DNA from: Monilinia fructicola
Taxonomy: Eukaryota; Ascomycota; Leotiomycetes; Helotiales; Sclerotiniaceae
NCBI GenBank assembly: GCA_008692225.1
Contig: VICG01000007.1
Coordinates: forward strand, 1,522,501-1,586,500
Direction: 5' to 3'
Length of the DNA stretch: 64,000 nt
The notes below the pieces were generated by a model, which worked only from the letters and a program-made list of their open reading frames with translations, was not told where the DNA came from and did no database searches. The position numbers and the translations under genes are program-made. Each line of letters opens with the position of its first letter. The first letter of the stretch is position 1. This document shows positions 23,822 through 36,457 of the stretch, piece by piece.

Positions 23822-25738
23822 ATGTCGCATTTCTACGAGGAAATCAGAATTCCGGAGAGGGATTTATGGAGTACGTTGTTTGAGAGGAAGGATAAATTGT
23901 TTCCTGATGATCAAGGTGAGATGATTTTCTCCTCTCCTCTCGTCTGATGCCTTTTCTTCTTCTCGATATTGAATGCTAAATTCATGCTCAGTCCTCTATA
24001 CTTCCTCCTCTTCCACTCTCAAATCCCACACCTACCTCTCACTCAAACGCCAAACCATCGCTTTTGGCCGCGGCCTCCGCCAATATTATGCTTTTCAAAA
24101 AGGCGATGTCCTCGCTCTCTTCTCGGAAAATTGCATCGATACCCCGATTACTATGTGGGGTGCACATTATGTAGGGGGGGTGGTGAGTCCGGCTAATCCG
24201 GCTTATACGGAGAGGGAATTGGTGCATCATTTGAGGGATAGCGGTGCGAGGATTGTAGTTACGACCAAGGAGGGCCTGAGGAGGGTGAGGGGGGGCAGTG
24301 AAGCAGTTGGAGATGGAGGGAGCGGAGAAGAGGAATGTGGAGATATTACTGCAGGGTGAGAGTTTGAAGGGTGAGAGGGGGATTAGAGATGTATTTGTCG
24401 AGGGGGGTGATGGGGATGGGAATGGGGATGGGGATGGCGTTGAGGAGAGAGTGGCAATAGACCCAGAAAAGGATTTGGCTTATCTGGTCTACAGTTCTGG
24501 TACAACGGGATTACCAAAGGGAGTAATGTTAACGCATAGAAATGCGGTAGCAAACTTGATGCAAGTCGCTTCAAGGGAAGGAAAGAGGATGAGATGGGAC
24601 CGAGATCGAATTTTGAGTGTCTTGCCATTCTTTCACGCATACGGTTCGTTCCCGTCTTCCCTCCCCCTCTTTTCATCTCATCTAATAGACCAACGTCCCA
24701 GGCCTCCAATGTCTTATTCATCTGCCCTGCTACCTCGGAATCCCCACAATCGTCATGCCCTCCTTCGTCCTCCCTACCTTTCTCTCTCTGGTCCAAAAAT
24801 TCAAAATCACATATACATACGTCGCCCCTCCAATAATCCTTCATCTAGCCAAGAACCCACTGGTCAACGAATACGACATCAGTAGTCTGAGAGAAATCGT
24901 AGCGGGTGCCGCGCCATTAAGCAGGGAGTTGATATACATGGTCAGGGACAGATTAGGTGTGGGCGTGAGACAGGCCTATGGCTTGAGTGAAACAAGTCCG
25001 GTGTCGCACATACAAGTATGTACATGAAACCACAGAAGAGCATCGATGAAGCGTAGCGCTCTTTCCCGTATACCCGCTAACACGCCATAGCTCGAATACG
25101 ACAATGGACTAGGCTCCGTCGGCCCTCCACTACCCAACCAGATCGTAAAATTCATGTCACCCACGCACCACGAAGTCCCCATCGGCCAAGAAGGCGAGGT
25201 GTGGATCTCCGGCCCGAACGTCTTTCTCGGCTATCACAACAACGTCGAAGCCACGGCCGCATGTCTCTTCATGCCGCCGTCGTCCCTGGCCCCGAATTCC
25301 CCGCACCCTTTTTTCAAGACCGGAGATATAGGCTACCAGGATGCCCGCGGGAACATGTACATCACGGATCGCGTCAAGGAACTCATCAAGTACAAGGGAT
25401 TCCAAGTTGCGCCCGCGGAACTCGAGGGCGTGTTGCTGGAGCATGGGTGGGTGGAGGACTGTTGCGTCGTGGGGGTGTTTGATCGGGCGAGGGAGACGGA
25501 GGTTCCGATGGCATTTCTGGTGGGGCGGCGAGATGGCGCCGGCGGGAAGTCGTATGGGGTTGAGGAAGGGCGAGAGGTGGAGAAATGGTTGGAGGGGAAG
25601 GTCGCTGATTATAAGAGGTTGAGGGGGGGTGTACGATGGGTGGACAGCATTCCGAAGAGTGCCAGCGGGAAGATTTTGCGAAGGGTCTTTAAAGACTTGA
25701 TCAAGAAGGAAGAGCAAGGGAAGACTGCTAAGTTGTGA
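23822..25738 (+). CDS. 4-coumarate-CoA-ligase-like acyl-CoA synthetase, peroxisomal (PTS1)
   Basis: An ANL-family enzyme that adenylates a carboxylic acid and transfers it to CoA. Four exons: introns 23916-23991, 24644-24701 and 25016-25090. The junctions restore [24 protein letters not shown] and [13 protein letters not shown]. Motifs: A3 [17 protein letters not shown]5 QAYGLSE, A7 [10 protein letters not shown]8 [22 protein letters not shown] (split here only by function) and A10 [10 protein letters not shown] with the catalytic Lys. It ends in -AKL, a canonical peroxisomal targeting signal, so a peroxisomal fatty-acid or phenylpropanoid-type substrate is likely. One surplus G in the G7 run 24289-24295 breaks the frame between GLRRVRG and AVKQLEMEG. 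Corrected length is 568 residues. Confidence 0.92.
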
Positions 25739-26191
25739 AGTTCTTAACTTCGAGCGTGCAAGCTTTACCGTCGTGTTCAATCATCTCGCGTTTCAATGTC
25801 ACGTTGAGCAAGTGAGATGGCATCATGCATGGTCAATAGAGTTGTTCAATTTTGCCAGAAAACCCATGTGCGATAGACCTGAGATAAATGAGCATCAAAG
25901 ATATCTCATCAGGAGCTGAGGCCTATTTATTATGCACAACGCTCTCAAGTGAAGTGCTCCTAAAGCACCACTAGTACTCATCTCCCTCGCCGAGAAAGTA
26001 AAGCAAACCAAACCATTACCTAGGTATCCTTAGATACGCCATTCATCCCTTGATATCAAAGTACCTTCATAGCAAAGAAAAGTGATGAAAATCCTCCCAA
26101 TATATTCCCAGTGGTATGACTCCTCCGCCAATAGACAACGAAATATCCTCCCAGATCGCTCGCAACTAATGGCATGGTCTGTCCCATTGCT
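25739..26191. other. Convergent 3' intergenic
   Basis: Trailers of two converging genes. It contains one TACCTAGGTA palindrome at 26017; nothing else seen. Confidence 0.6.
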
Positions 26192-27010
26192 CTAGATGAA
26201 AATATAAGCGACTAAGAACGCAGCAACCATCAAACCGGCTGAGAGCTTGCTGGCTTCCATGGCTCCACCTGCGGCAGGAACCGTAGCTGATGCATTGGCA
26301 CTGCTGCTGCTGCTCGCTGGCGCGGTCTTGGTCGAACTCTTGCCAGAAGCAACGGAGGACGATAGGCCTGCGGTGGTGGTGGTGAGTGTCAGGGAAGGCG
26401 TGGTGACATTGGTATAGGTTCCTGAAGTAATGGTGGCGGATGGAGAGGCAGAACCAGAAGCTGAGGTTGGGTTGAGTGGAACGAGGGTGACGACTGCAAG
26501 ATCGGTTAGTGATTTCTTATCAGCAATCGAGGGGGCGACTTTCGAGACACTTACGAGAGCTCGTGGACTCGACGCTTGTTACGATGCTGGTAGCAGTGTT
26601 GGTATTGGTAACAGCGATGGAGGTGGTGATTGGCTTGAGAGTTTCGGTGGTACCAGAAGATGTATACGCTGTGGGTGCCGTAGCGGAAGTGGTGGGAACG
26701 ATGACGGGAACGAGAGTCTCCACTGGAGAAGAGGAGGCAGTCGTGGCGAGGGTGGTGGGGACGAGGGTCTCTACTGGGTAAGCAGTTGGCATATTTGACA
26801 CATCAGCTAGGAAATTTCACGTTAGAAATTCGATCCTCGTAATATAGGAGACAGGGAAGATCTGAAGAACTTACCACAAGAAGTGGAGGCCGTCTCCTTG
26901 GACCATTCAATACCACGAATGACTTGACCACCAACAGCGCTGAGGGCATTGATGGGGAGGATGAGTGCGACTAAAAGAAGCGCAAACATGATTTTCTGGA
27001 CGGCAGACAT
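26192..27010 (-). CDS. Small GPI-anchored Ser/Thr-rich cell-surface protein
   Basis: I do not recognise a named family. Start ATG at 27010. The N-terminus (MSAVQKIMFALLLVALILP) is a signal peptide. Three exons are joined across introns 26807-26874 and 26494-26554, both GT-AG and phase-consistent, giving 229 residues. The middle holds two direct copies of a PVETLVP motif within Thr/Ser/Ala-rich sequence suited to O-mannosylation. The C-terminus has a Ser-rich stalk, a small-residue patch (AAGGA) as a possible omega site, and a terminal hydrophobic tail (LSAGLMVAAFLVAYIFI). That layout is classic for GPI attachment. The third exon has no ATG of its own. Likely a wall or plasma-membrane glycoprotein. 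Confidence 0.8.
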
Positions 27011-28759
27011 GATTACTATTGAATTTGTTTTAAAAACGAAGGTGGGTGGTGTTGTGTTGAATTATTGAAGATTTGGTTCCAGTTCGTTCGTGTTGTTATT
27101 TTTATTGTAGAAGGAAGTGGGCACGCAAGTCTATAGAAGCTGATAAATAAGAAAATGTGTGATTTTTTTGGTTTCGACGCTAGTAAAGTAGTGAATAATT
27201 TTGAGGCAAGGTAATCAAAAGGATATTATTGCCAGGTCATCTCCCGAGTTTCTGGGGAGATTGATTCTAGGATATTCAGGCCAACCAGATGGTTTAGTGG
27301 TTTTTTTTTTCCTCAATTACGGTGAATGTTACAAATTGGATGATGTCATGGTATCATATTGCTTGTACTGAACTACTTAGTACCTAGGTAGAGTTGAATG
27401 CTGAATTTTCGGATCTCAATCATATACCTATGGATAGCCAAAGGGAAAGGTTATGATTGGAATTGATTTACATCTTCAGGATTTGATTAACGCTTGAAAC
27501 TGGCCAATACAATAAAATTCCTGTATTCATGCCCGACTCATATGATGAAGTGAAGTCTTAATATTCAAAACTCATGAATACAACAGAGGTTGAATTTTAA
27601 AGTCCATCCATGTACTCGAGTAATAGAAAATCAATATTCAAGCTCACTCACATCATTGAAGCTGAATGATCAAAATTGAATCACAGAACAAGAACTGGAT
27701 AATCGGAACAAATTAATGATACAGAAGTCCAACAGTTGAAAGTGATTCATACAGAAGGCATCTGATACCCAAAATAGATTCCTATAATGAACATCAAATG
27801 CCTGGGATTGACTCAAATAATAGAGATTTAAATTTTATGATCGATTCGTACAGAAGATTCCCGAGGTTCGAATGAGATATATTCAAGATAAATCTTCTTT
27901 GCATGCATTCAGGTTTCTGGGCTTCCAGTGACAACGTCTTGAACTCTATTGCAATCAAAATATTTAGCAGACTCGCGTATGGATAGAAGATGTATTGGGG
28001 CAATCCTTCACTCGAGATCAATTATGGCATTGGGGTGCAAAGCAACCAAGTATAAAAGCTTGAAGTTCAGGGAATAGCGAGTTTTCCAATTGTTCGTCCA
28101 CTTGGGTTCTTGAGAACGGCTGCTTTATTATGATTCTCAAGCTATATACTGTTATGCCTGGTGTGCCTGCCATTTCAATTAGAATAAGAGGTTTGTTAGA
28201 ATGGAGAGCTGCTGGCTTGGGATCATGAACAGGTGACCACTATTGCTGCACTCTACATATGCTCATGTTTCTTCCATGAAATGGGATGGCATCGAACACA
28301 GCCAAGAATATGGTCAAAAGAATCTGCGGTAAAGAATGAGCATATGCATATCGACGGTTTTTGTGTGTATTGGGAATGCTGATAAATCTACTAGAACTAC
28401 CTAGGCAGATAACATTGTTACCATGAAGAGGTTGATTTTAGGTTTCTGGTGGCATGAGAGAGAGCTAAGGCTACCTAGAACTAACTAGTCTTAGTGGCTC
28501 AACGTGACATGGTGGGGTTCTCCACACAATAACCTTACTGACCTACGCTGATTAGTAAGCTTACCGTGACTACGTAGATAACGTTCGTCTGCAGGCTCGA
28601 AATGCGAAACTCACCATCGAACGCGATCAATCACCTGGCTGGAATCCCTTCCTAAGAGTCAGAAGGTGGGCGGACAATGGGTTCAGTATTAATGTTCATA
28701 GAGGGAGGGCCGTGGAAGCTGGGAGGACAGAGGGTGATATACACGCTATATCTTCACGC
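27011..28759. other. Intergenic, degenerate short repeats
   Basis: No gene supported. TACCTAGGTA lies at 27381. Three copies of a TACAGAAG-containing word occur near 27720, 27750 and 27847 in otherwise AT-rich DNA. The CAX 5' flank begins after about 28500. In-frame sequence extends upstream of the chosen CAX start to 28712 but without an ATG. Confidence 0.5.
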
Positions 28760-30273
28760 ATGGAAGAGGTCCATACACATCCGGATACTGAAACTGTTAC
28801 TCCTAACTCAGATTCCTCGTTCCATATACCAACCATAACCCAGATTTTGAGGCCACCACCTGCTGGTGATGTGGATGACGAAAGAACCATGAGCTCTATT
28901 GTCGGAGAGCAAAACCTCCGTCATCCCTTCCCACATCTCACTCCAGAAACCAAACCAGAACTTGACACAGAGACTGTGCATGTAGGAAGGCGTACAAAAC
29001 TACATGTACAACTGGCCAGACAGGTAATGATAATTTTCTGTTCATCGTGGCTATCACTTCTCCTCCCCTTTGTACCAGCAGGGTTTGCTTCAAAGTATAC
29101 CCATCTGCCACCGCTCGTTAATTTTATACTCAACTTCTTCGCCATCTTCCCCAGTGCTTTCATTATCGGTATGGCTATGGATGAAGTGATGTTTACACTT
29201 TGGTAATACTGTTGCTGTGTTGATTTATATGACCTTTGGAAATATTGTACAACTACTCACCTCAATCCTCCTGCTCAAGACTCGTCAAGTCGAGATTCTC
29301 AAGACTTCACTAGTCGGGGGAATTCTTGGTGGGGTTCTGTTAACAATGGGCGCGAGCTATTTTGCAGATGGCATCTATCGACTAGAGCAGTTCTTCAATG
29401 TAGGCTCCGCAAGCTATGTTGCCAATTTTTTGACATTATCTGCAGCCAGTCTGATCATCCCGACAGCATCTCATATTTTTGCCAAATCAACTACCGAGAA
29501 AATTGCAGCTCAATCCCGAGGAACTTCGATCGTTCTTCTATTTGTATATGGCATATATCTGCTCTTTCAGCTCAAAACACATGCGCATGTCTTCGATCCG
29601 GGAGCCGACATGGTAGGTTTGAAACTTCTAAATCACTTGACGAGTACAGACCTTGACCCAAGAATCAAAAAATTGCGTCCAAACGCGCTACCAAAGGTGC
29701 ATCAGAGGGTGTAGTTATCCAACCTCGACCTTCTTCTACCTCGATTGCCGACTCAATAGGCGGGAAAGAAGAGCCTCAAATGTTCATGGCAATTAGTATT
29801 ATTACACTCATCATTGGGACGGTGATTCTCGCCTTCAACACCACCTTTGCTGTTGACAGTATCGATGGCCTGACAGCACATCATGTATCACCTAGTTTTG
29901 TCGGTCTCATCTTTCTCCCATTCCTCAAAAACGATCTTATTCCAATTACCTGTGCACGGATGGACAAATTAGATTTAAGTATCATGGCATCTGCCGGTAA
30001 ATCCCTTCAGACCTCCTTACTTATCACACCTCTTATTGTAATTGTCGCTTGGATTTGGGGCATCGATGATATGAGTTTGTTGTTTGATGGATTTCAAGTA
30101 GTATCGTTATTCATGGCTGTCTTACTATTCAATTTTCTTATCGCAGGGGGGCAAGAGTAATTAGTAGGTCCTTCTCGATTCATTTCCAGACATTGCTGAC
30201 TTTACACAGCCTACAAGGTGTTTTGTTACTTTCGACTCATGTTATGATAGCCATAACAGCTTGGTACGGTTAG
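28760..30273 (+). CDS. Divergent CAX-type (Vcx1-like) cation/H+ exchanger
   Basis: CAX members exchange Ca2+ or Mn2+ for H+ at the vacuole. Start at ATG 28760 (MEEVHTHPD). Exon 2 follows intron 30164-30209, which restores AGGKSNY-LQGVLLLST as in Vcx1's C-terminus. Alignable blocks: MTFGNIVQLLTSI (Vcx1 has GNAVEL), ASLIIPTA, RGTSIVLLFVYGIYLLFQL, FVGLIFLPFLKNDLIPI and KLDLSIMASAGKSLQTSLLITP. Both signature glutamates of the two alpha-repeats are replaced (Gln in the first, no GNxxE in the second). The frame is broken at the T-run 29199-29201 (+1), the A-run 29667-29672 (net -1 or +2) and the G-run 30146-30151 (+1). Corrected length is about 488 residues. It could be a transporter with altered ion choice or a non-transporting paralogue. 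Confidence 0.82.
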
Positions 30274-31438
30274 GATGCTTTCAGGTTTTCATGAATCGTC
30301 ACATTAGTATCTAAACAATCGATAGTAACACATTATAGTGCTATATATCTTTGAGCAGACTTCTGACAATGACTTATATTCTGCAAAACCCATCGAGAAC
30401 ATCTCGTGGTTCTCATTGCGAGTCTTGTATCGTAGCGAGCACTCATTCACGTTACCATTTTCCATGCAAGTAACTCCAACCCGTTATGGAGATCTACGAA
30501 ATCCCAGTCATATCAAGTCATCTCGTACTACTTTTCTATATTCCCGAGGAAAGGCGGTTCTTTAGGTATGCGCCATTTTTTCGTACCTTTCCTCTTCGAC
30601 TAGGAATAGATGACTTCCAGTGTACCATGCCTTGCTGTGATAACTATAGCCATGTTCTTTATGCAATATCCTCCATTCTTTTGCAGCCACGCAGTAGCTG
30701 GCCACGCAGTTGTATACTCGGAGAACATTGATTATTGTCGAGGGTGACTGCATAGCCATATCATGATTCCTCCATGCTTGAGATACAGAACTTTCATTCC
30801 ATCCCTGTGATGAAATATGGCAACACTGCACGATAAAACTGGCCAAAATTCTGGGACACCAAGGATTGTATATTTTCAATCCAATGCCGGATTTATTTTG
30901 CTGAAGCCGAATATCCATGTATTGCTCCACCATCTCTCCCATTTTCCAGATGATACTAGCAAAATACTTCCCAGTAGGTAGATTAGGTCGTAGCCAATAT
31001 GGAGTACGCGGAGATATGGCCGGTTGTAACAGCGGAAATTGCGAAGCGGTGCTGACATTGCATAGATTGTCTAGAGCTTTGTAATCTACCAGGATTGCAA
31101 TTGGAGGATATCGCTCCTAATTGGCTGTTTTCACTTCCGATGACGAAGTGCGCATCCGCATTCCACCCGCACGGCGCAGAGAGCGGCCGCATCTGCGCGT
31201 GCCTCATCGGTCAGCAGTGTACATACAGGAGGTTATGGAGATCATGTTGTCGCTTGGTGGTGGATTGTGACTTTGGGGGAGAAGGTATATAAGGCCCTTT
31301 GTTTCTGGCGAAGATGGAACTTTTTGCTTCTCAGGGAACTCAGGCTCCTTCCTCATTCCAACTTTGCGCAGAACTTATTTCGGTATCCCCTTTGCTAGCT
31401 CACCAGATTAGGCGAACTAAAGTAGTCTTCATTAAACA
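30274..31438. other. Intergenic, transition between frameshifted and intact halves
   Basis: No gene recognised; several short open frames on both strands lack support. SDR promoter at the right end. Confidence 0.5.
31286..31292 (+). promoter_or_regulatory. TATA box of the SDR gene
   Basis: TATATAA about 150 bp upstream of the SDR start codon, in the right orientation and followed by a leader of normal length. Confidence 0.5.
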
Positions 31439-32513
31439 ATGTCTTCAAGTATCAACATCGATGCAAACTTGCCCGCTGATACAGTGTGGTTTAGTAAGTT
31501 TTTTCCTCAACTTGAGAGGGTATGGGGAAGAAGTAGAAGAAGAAGGAGGGAAAGATGTCAACTAACAACCACAAAGTCACCGGCTCTTCATCCGGCATCG
31601 GAAAATCCCTCGCCCTAGAGATCTTCAAGACAACGACCCACTCCATCATAGCCACCGCCCGCAACCCCTCCTCTCTTTCATACCTCCCCGATTCCCCTCG
31701 GATCCTCGCTCTTCCCCTCGATGTAACATCCCCATCTTCCATCGCCGCGGCTCTATCTACCAGCCTTTCCACCTTCCAACACATCGATATCCTCGTCAAC
31801 AATGCCGGGTACGGAGTCCTCGGCGACACAGAAGCCGTCCCCGAAGCAGCCGCTCGCAAGATGTTGGAAACGAATTTCTGGGGCGCGGCCCGCCTGACCA
31901 ACGAAGCCATCAGGATCTTCCGCGAAATCAACGGGGAGAAAGGAGGGCTGGTTCTGCAGATTAGTTCGATGGGCGGCGTGATGGCTTTTGCGGGACAGGC
32001 GTACTACCATGCTAGGTATGCTCTTCAACTCTGCAATCTTATGAAGTTGGGAAATCTTGATCTTCTGACACCCGTCCCAGTAAATTCGCATTGGAAGGCT
32101 TCACGGAATCCCTCTCCCACGAGATCCCCAAGTCCTGGAATATCCGCTTCCTGATCATCGAGCCGGGCGGCGTCAAAACCAACTATGGTGGTTCCTCTCT
32201 GGTGAAGATTCCAGCGCACCCAGATTACAGAGATCCATCGTTCGGGACGCGGCAGCTGGAAGCTTTTTTGGATGATCCCAATTTTGCGGAACACATGGCC
32301 GATGCGGATAAAGTCGCTGCCATTATCGTGGAAGCGACGATGTTGGAGAAGAAGGGGGAATTGGGGTTGAGATTACCCGTTGGTCCGGATAGTTGGAGTT
32401 TTATCAAGGGCAAGCATGATGGGGAGTTGGAGGGGTTGGAGAAGGTGAGGGAGTTGAGTTTCAAGACGGGGAATGAAAGTATCTTGACGCAGACGTCGTT
32501 CTTGTATGAGTAG
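31439..32513 (+). CDS. Short-chain dehydrogenase/reductase (classical SDR)
   Basis: An NAD(P)-dependent oxidoreductase; substrate unknown. Three exons with introns 31494-31576 and 32016-32080 give 308 residues. Splicing of the short first exon (MSSSINIDANLPADTVWF) onto ITGSSSGIG completes the first beta strand and the TGxxxGxG cofactor motif. Further motifs: DVTSP, NNAGYG, the catalytic Ser in ISSMGG, and YHASK (YxxxK), which is itself assembled across the second intron. EPGGVKTNYGG follows. The size and C-terminal extension fit fungal SDRs near oxidoreductase clusters. It sits 4 kb upstream of the P450 of the candidate RiPP cluster on the opposite strand; membership is possible but unproven. 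No frameshift. Confidence 0.9.
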
Positions 32514-34064
32514 AATGGGAGACTTTGTTTGTGGGGTTGGGATCGCACTTGGTAGTTGGAAGTTGTTGAGAAGAGGGAAAGGGGAAGTATAGAAATGGAT
32601 GGGTAAATTAGAAATTGCGCAATTTTATCTCAATGAGCAGACTGTGATCCTCTATTGACGGCTACTTCACTTTGAATTCCAGCTCTGATCATGATTATTT
32701 AGTCGTGTGTGATGTACCAACCATAATGGATGTGCATATAACTCACACTTATTGACTACCATTATTGTATTTTCTCAATTGCGCTAAACAATACAACTTA
32801 GCCCTCCCACATGCCTTGCAATCACACTACAAAACTTCATCAGTGATACAATATTCAGGCTTGCAGTGTGTCTTTGCCTAAATAACCATTCGGCAACGAT
32901 CAATCTACAAATGGCAAGGAGTAATTCACTGGTGATCATGGATTAGACACATTCAAACACCACCAAGAGGTTACCAGTGTCAATAACTCTTTTGGGAATG
33001 AGATTATGTATCTATTGTTGGAATGAAATTAGATTGATGCTTGTACTAAACGATCGCATCCACAAGAAAGGAGATACTATGCAGGATTGATAACCTTGAC
33101 CCTTGAACCAGATATCTATATTTTGTGGAATGATGAGATGGAATGAAAGAGTTAACCTGCTGGGTTTGATAGAAACCTTGAATAGAGATCCGCAGAGACT
33201 CGGTCATATGGGATTCATTGAATGTTATTGGATTTCGCTCAAGTTGACAGAGATGTGTATCACTAGAGGGAACAATTTGATACTGATGATCTGATACCTG
33301 CCAGATCTCACTGCGGTATATGTACTCAAAACTCTTTTATTTTCTGGATATTATATGCAACATGCAAGATAAATATTCCACAGGCACTTGCATTGATAAT
33401 TCGAAGATTACCGAGAGTAGTCCAGGGGCAAATGTTTGGAAAGCCGTCTGATGTTTTCAACACCCTCTCCTTTGCATATATTAGATCTTGTTGTCACTAC
33501 CCATGCAATTCGTTTCTCATTTTGAGCCTTTTGCACCGAGTGACTACAAGCTAGGTGCCGAACTAGGAGATATCTCAAACACGATAGTTGCGTTTCATTA
33601 TGTATTCAACGCATATGAAACTATTCATATGATGCTCACAAGGAATAGGTTCTGTATTCCGCGGATCATAGCTCCGGAACATATTGAAACGACCAGACCT
33701 TACTTATAGCTTCGTTCTGTGATGTATTTATAGAATAACATCCAAAATGAGCAGGTGACACTAGAAATCTCCACATGAGCATAATTTAGATTGAAAGCCC
33801 AACACCTTGCTGACAAATTTGCAGAGAAACCGATCCATCGGCAAACTTTTATACTCCCTTTCCCAGTTTTCTTGTCCATGATGATGCAGATTAATCGAGA
33901 AAAGCGATGCTCAACAAAAAAAGACCCTTCCCGCCCCCTATCTGTACATGCATGTAATCTGACTCCCATTTCCCACCTCGATCCTGACATGCCGTATCCA
34001 AATCCGTATCTCATCATATATCCATGGATCATATTGCATTTCATCCAATCTCCCATTAGCCCAT
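32514..34064. other. Intergenic, nothing recognised
   Basis: AT-moderate DNA with scattered short open frames (33103-33294, 33488-33709) that show no family signature. Confidence 0.5.
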
Positions 34065-34609
34065 CTAAGCCAACAACCCCACCACCCCATAAGCCACCCA
34101 ACTCATGGCCAAATAAAATTCATTCTCTCTTATTTCATTCGTCAACCCAATCGCATCATTAAAGTTTCCAGTCCCCGGAAGTGGGAGCTTCGCTTTCCCC
34201 TTCCAAAAATCCCCCACATATTTTCCCGTCGCGAGTAAAACTGCAAGGTTGACGGACGATGCAAAGAAGATAGTGCCATTGCTATACTTCAACGGGAGGA
34301 GAGAAACTGCAGTCAGGAGGGTGAGGAGAAGCTGTCATGCAGGGTTAATGGTGGTTCATGAAAACGGAGCGGAATGAGGGGCAGATTTGTGAGCACCACA
34401 CAACTTACAGATCCTACACTGGCCGCTTGTGTGATTCGTGTCTTGAATAATTGCTCTTCGGCGATGTTCGAGTATTTGGCAGCTTTGACGGCTTTATCTT
34501 CGTATGAAAGGAGTTTGGGAATGGCGATTGAGGAGAGGTAGAGATTGTATCCGGTGAAGGCGATTTGACCAGTGCCAATTAGACTGAGTATCGCAGCGAA
34601 TAATCCCAT
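34065..34609 (-). CDS. Small multi-pass membrane protein, unknown function
   Basis: Not recognised. Start ATG 34609. Intron 34332-34408 (GTAAGT...GACAG, phase 0) joins TQAASVGS to LLLTLLTAVSLLP; total 155 residues. Predicted membrane segments: near residues 3-25 (LFAAILSLIGTGQIAFTGYN), about 62-80 (VGSLLLTLLTAVSLLP), about 86-105 (FFASSVNLAVLLATG) and a final FYLAMSWVAYGVVGLL at the C-terminus. Loops are short; the conserved-looking polar stretch NFNDAIGLTNEIRENEF precedes the last helix. Splicing and hydrophobic pattern make it a convincing gene. It could be a MAPEG-like or DUF1772-like small membrane enzyme, but no diagnostic motif is visible. Confidence 0.75.
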
Positions 34610-36457
34610 TTTGATTATGATGTATTATTGGGTTGTTGATATGATTGGCGAGTTCTGATTCTATTATGTCGGCACAATTGAGGTTACAAAGAAACCCGAG
34701 CTTTGTTTACTGTGAATTGAACGAGCTTCTTATTGAAAAGGAAAACAATGATGTCATTGTTGAAGCGGGACTGGGGCAATTTTCTTGGTTCGGAACTTGA
34801 ACATACGAACGTCCCTTTATTGTCAACAAGAATTGATTTTGCAAACATAGTCATCCAATTATGAGAGATGGAAATTCAGAATGATCGATGCTGAGATGAT
34901 GACTTTGTAATCTTACAAAGCGCTAAAACATTGTGTAACCCATGATGGAGCAGCAATGAAGCCACGTTCATGATTCCGTATATATGACGTGGATGCACGT
35001 GAGGCATCTAACACGAGCATATGATATGTGTATATATATATACATATATATATACTCTCGAGTATCCATGGATGCTTCAGTATAGCCGGTGAGCTCTTTT
35101 GGGGTGCGGATCGAGGGATGAACATCCATAAAAGAGGAGGAAAAGTTTCCTCAACTTTTTAATCACGACCAATCTTGCCACTTCTGAGCCAACGTGGAAA
35201 ACATTGTTTACCTACAGGGAATTTTGAGTCGTCAACGAGGCACATGGGGACGTCTCTTGCAAATATATTGTTTGTTGAAGGAAGGGTTCGCCATGCTCGT
35301 TGACATGAGTAGATCAGTGGCCCCTTATGATATATCGATGCGAAAGAATAACTCATGCCAGGAAATTCTCACCGGAAGTAGATAGGCCGAGCAAGTTACC
35401 CTGTTGACTTTCACTTAAAGGTCATCAGCTATAATGTGGAAGGCAAAACAATTGAAAACGTCCGAACTTCGTTGTCCAGATCTCAATCATTCCCGTTGGC
35501 CAAACTCCCTTTGCTATAGCTTCCACTATTATCCAGAACCTTCGCCCCATTCCCAAGACTTCCACTTGAAGTCCGGCGGAATATATGGCGTCTGTGTGCT
35601 CCTGAACATGGTCGTATCATTGAGGTCAACTTTCCTGGAGGAATATTATTCTCAGGAAAGTATATCCCACAGATGTGGTGTTTCTTGCCAACCGAGAAAG
35701 TAGGAATGGAACCATATTTTCAATAGGATACAAGATTTTTGTTTTGGTGAATGATAATCAATGGTACAGGGAAATCGCCGTTCATTCTTGTACATTACAT
35801 TATATATTTCAACCCGCCAGTTGGAGGATGATAATGACTACAATACCGCAACCGCTGTACTAGAACATTATTGACCTTTATACAATCAAGCGGGCAAGAT
35901 TGGCAAAAGAAAATCAAAACCGAAACACTGGCTATGTTGGTCAGGCATCAAATTCCATGGGACAGATGCAACGAAGTCGTAAAAACCATCTCTGAGAAGC
36001 TTCCATTGCTTCAAAGACTGAAGACCATGATTATAATGATGGGACAAAAGGATTATCACGCAAATTCTCCATACCAAAGAAAGCAGATAACTTTCTCCAA
36101 AATATCTTCTATTGATCCTTGCCGCAAACATGCAAGTCCACTGCGACAAATTTTCAAGACTCTTTCAATTTCAGCCGAGAGAAATATCCCATATGGAACC
36201 AACCAGAATTATTGACGATGCAGTCGAAGCAAATCCGTGATTGGAAGAAACAAAAATTTATTCCGGAATTCACATGGAGGCATGTGCCCCGTAAGTAGCA
36301 TAGTGAGACCCCCAAACATGAACGCTTGAAGTACCTTACGGGGCGTCGGTCGGTATTCTTTCGTTCAGATGAATCATAGGATAATCTTTCATTTTTCTGT
36401 CATAGCTCCCAATATTCCAGCCCTCAAGGCGAAAAGAAGCCCCAAATAATTTCATAA
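34610..36457. other. Intergenic, nothing recognised
   Basis: A (TA)n/TATATA tract lies near 35028-35055. Open frames at 35434-35703 and 35871-36215 lack motifs. The P450 3' end follows. Confidence 0.5.

Noticed and set aside
27720..27860. Three TACAGAAG-containing words as a possible tandem element
   Set aside because: Irregular spacing and too little shared sequence around them.
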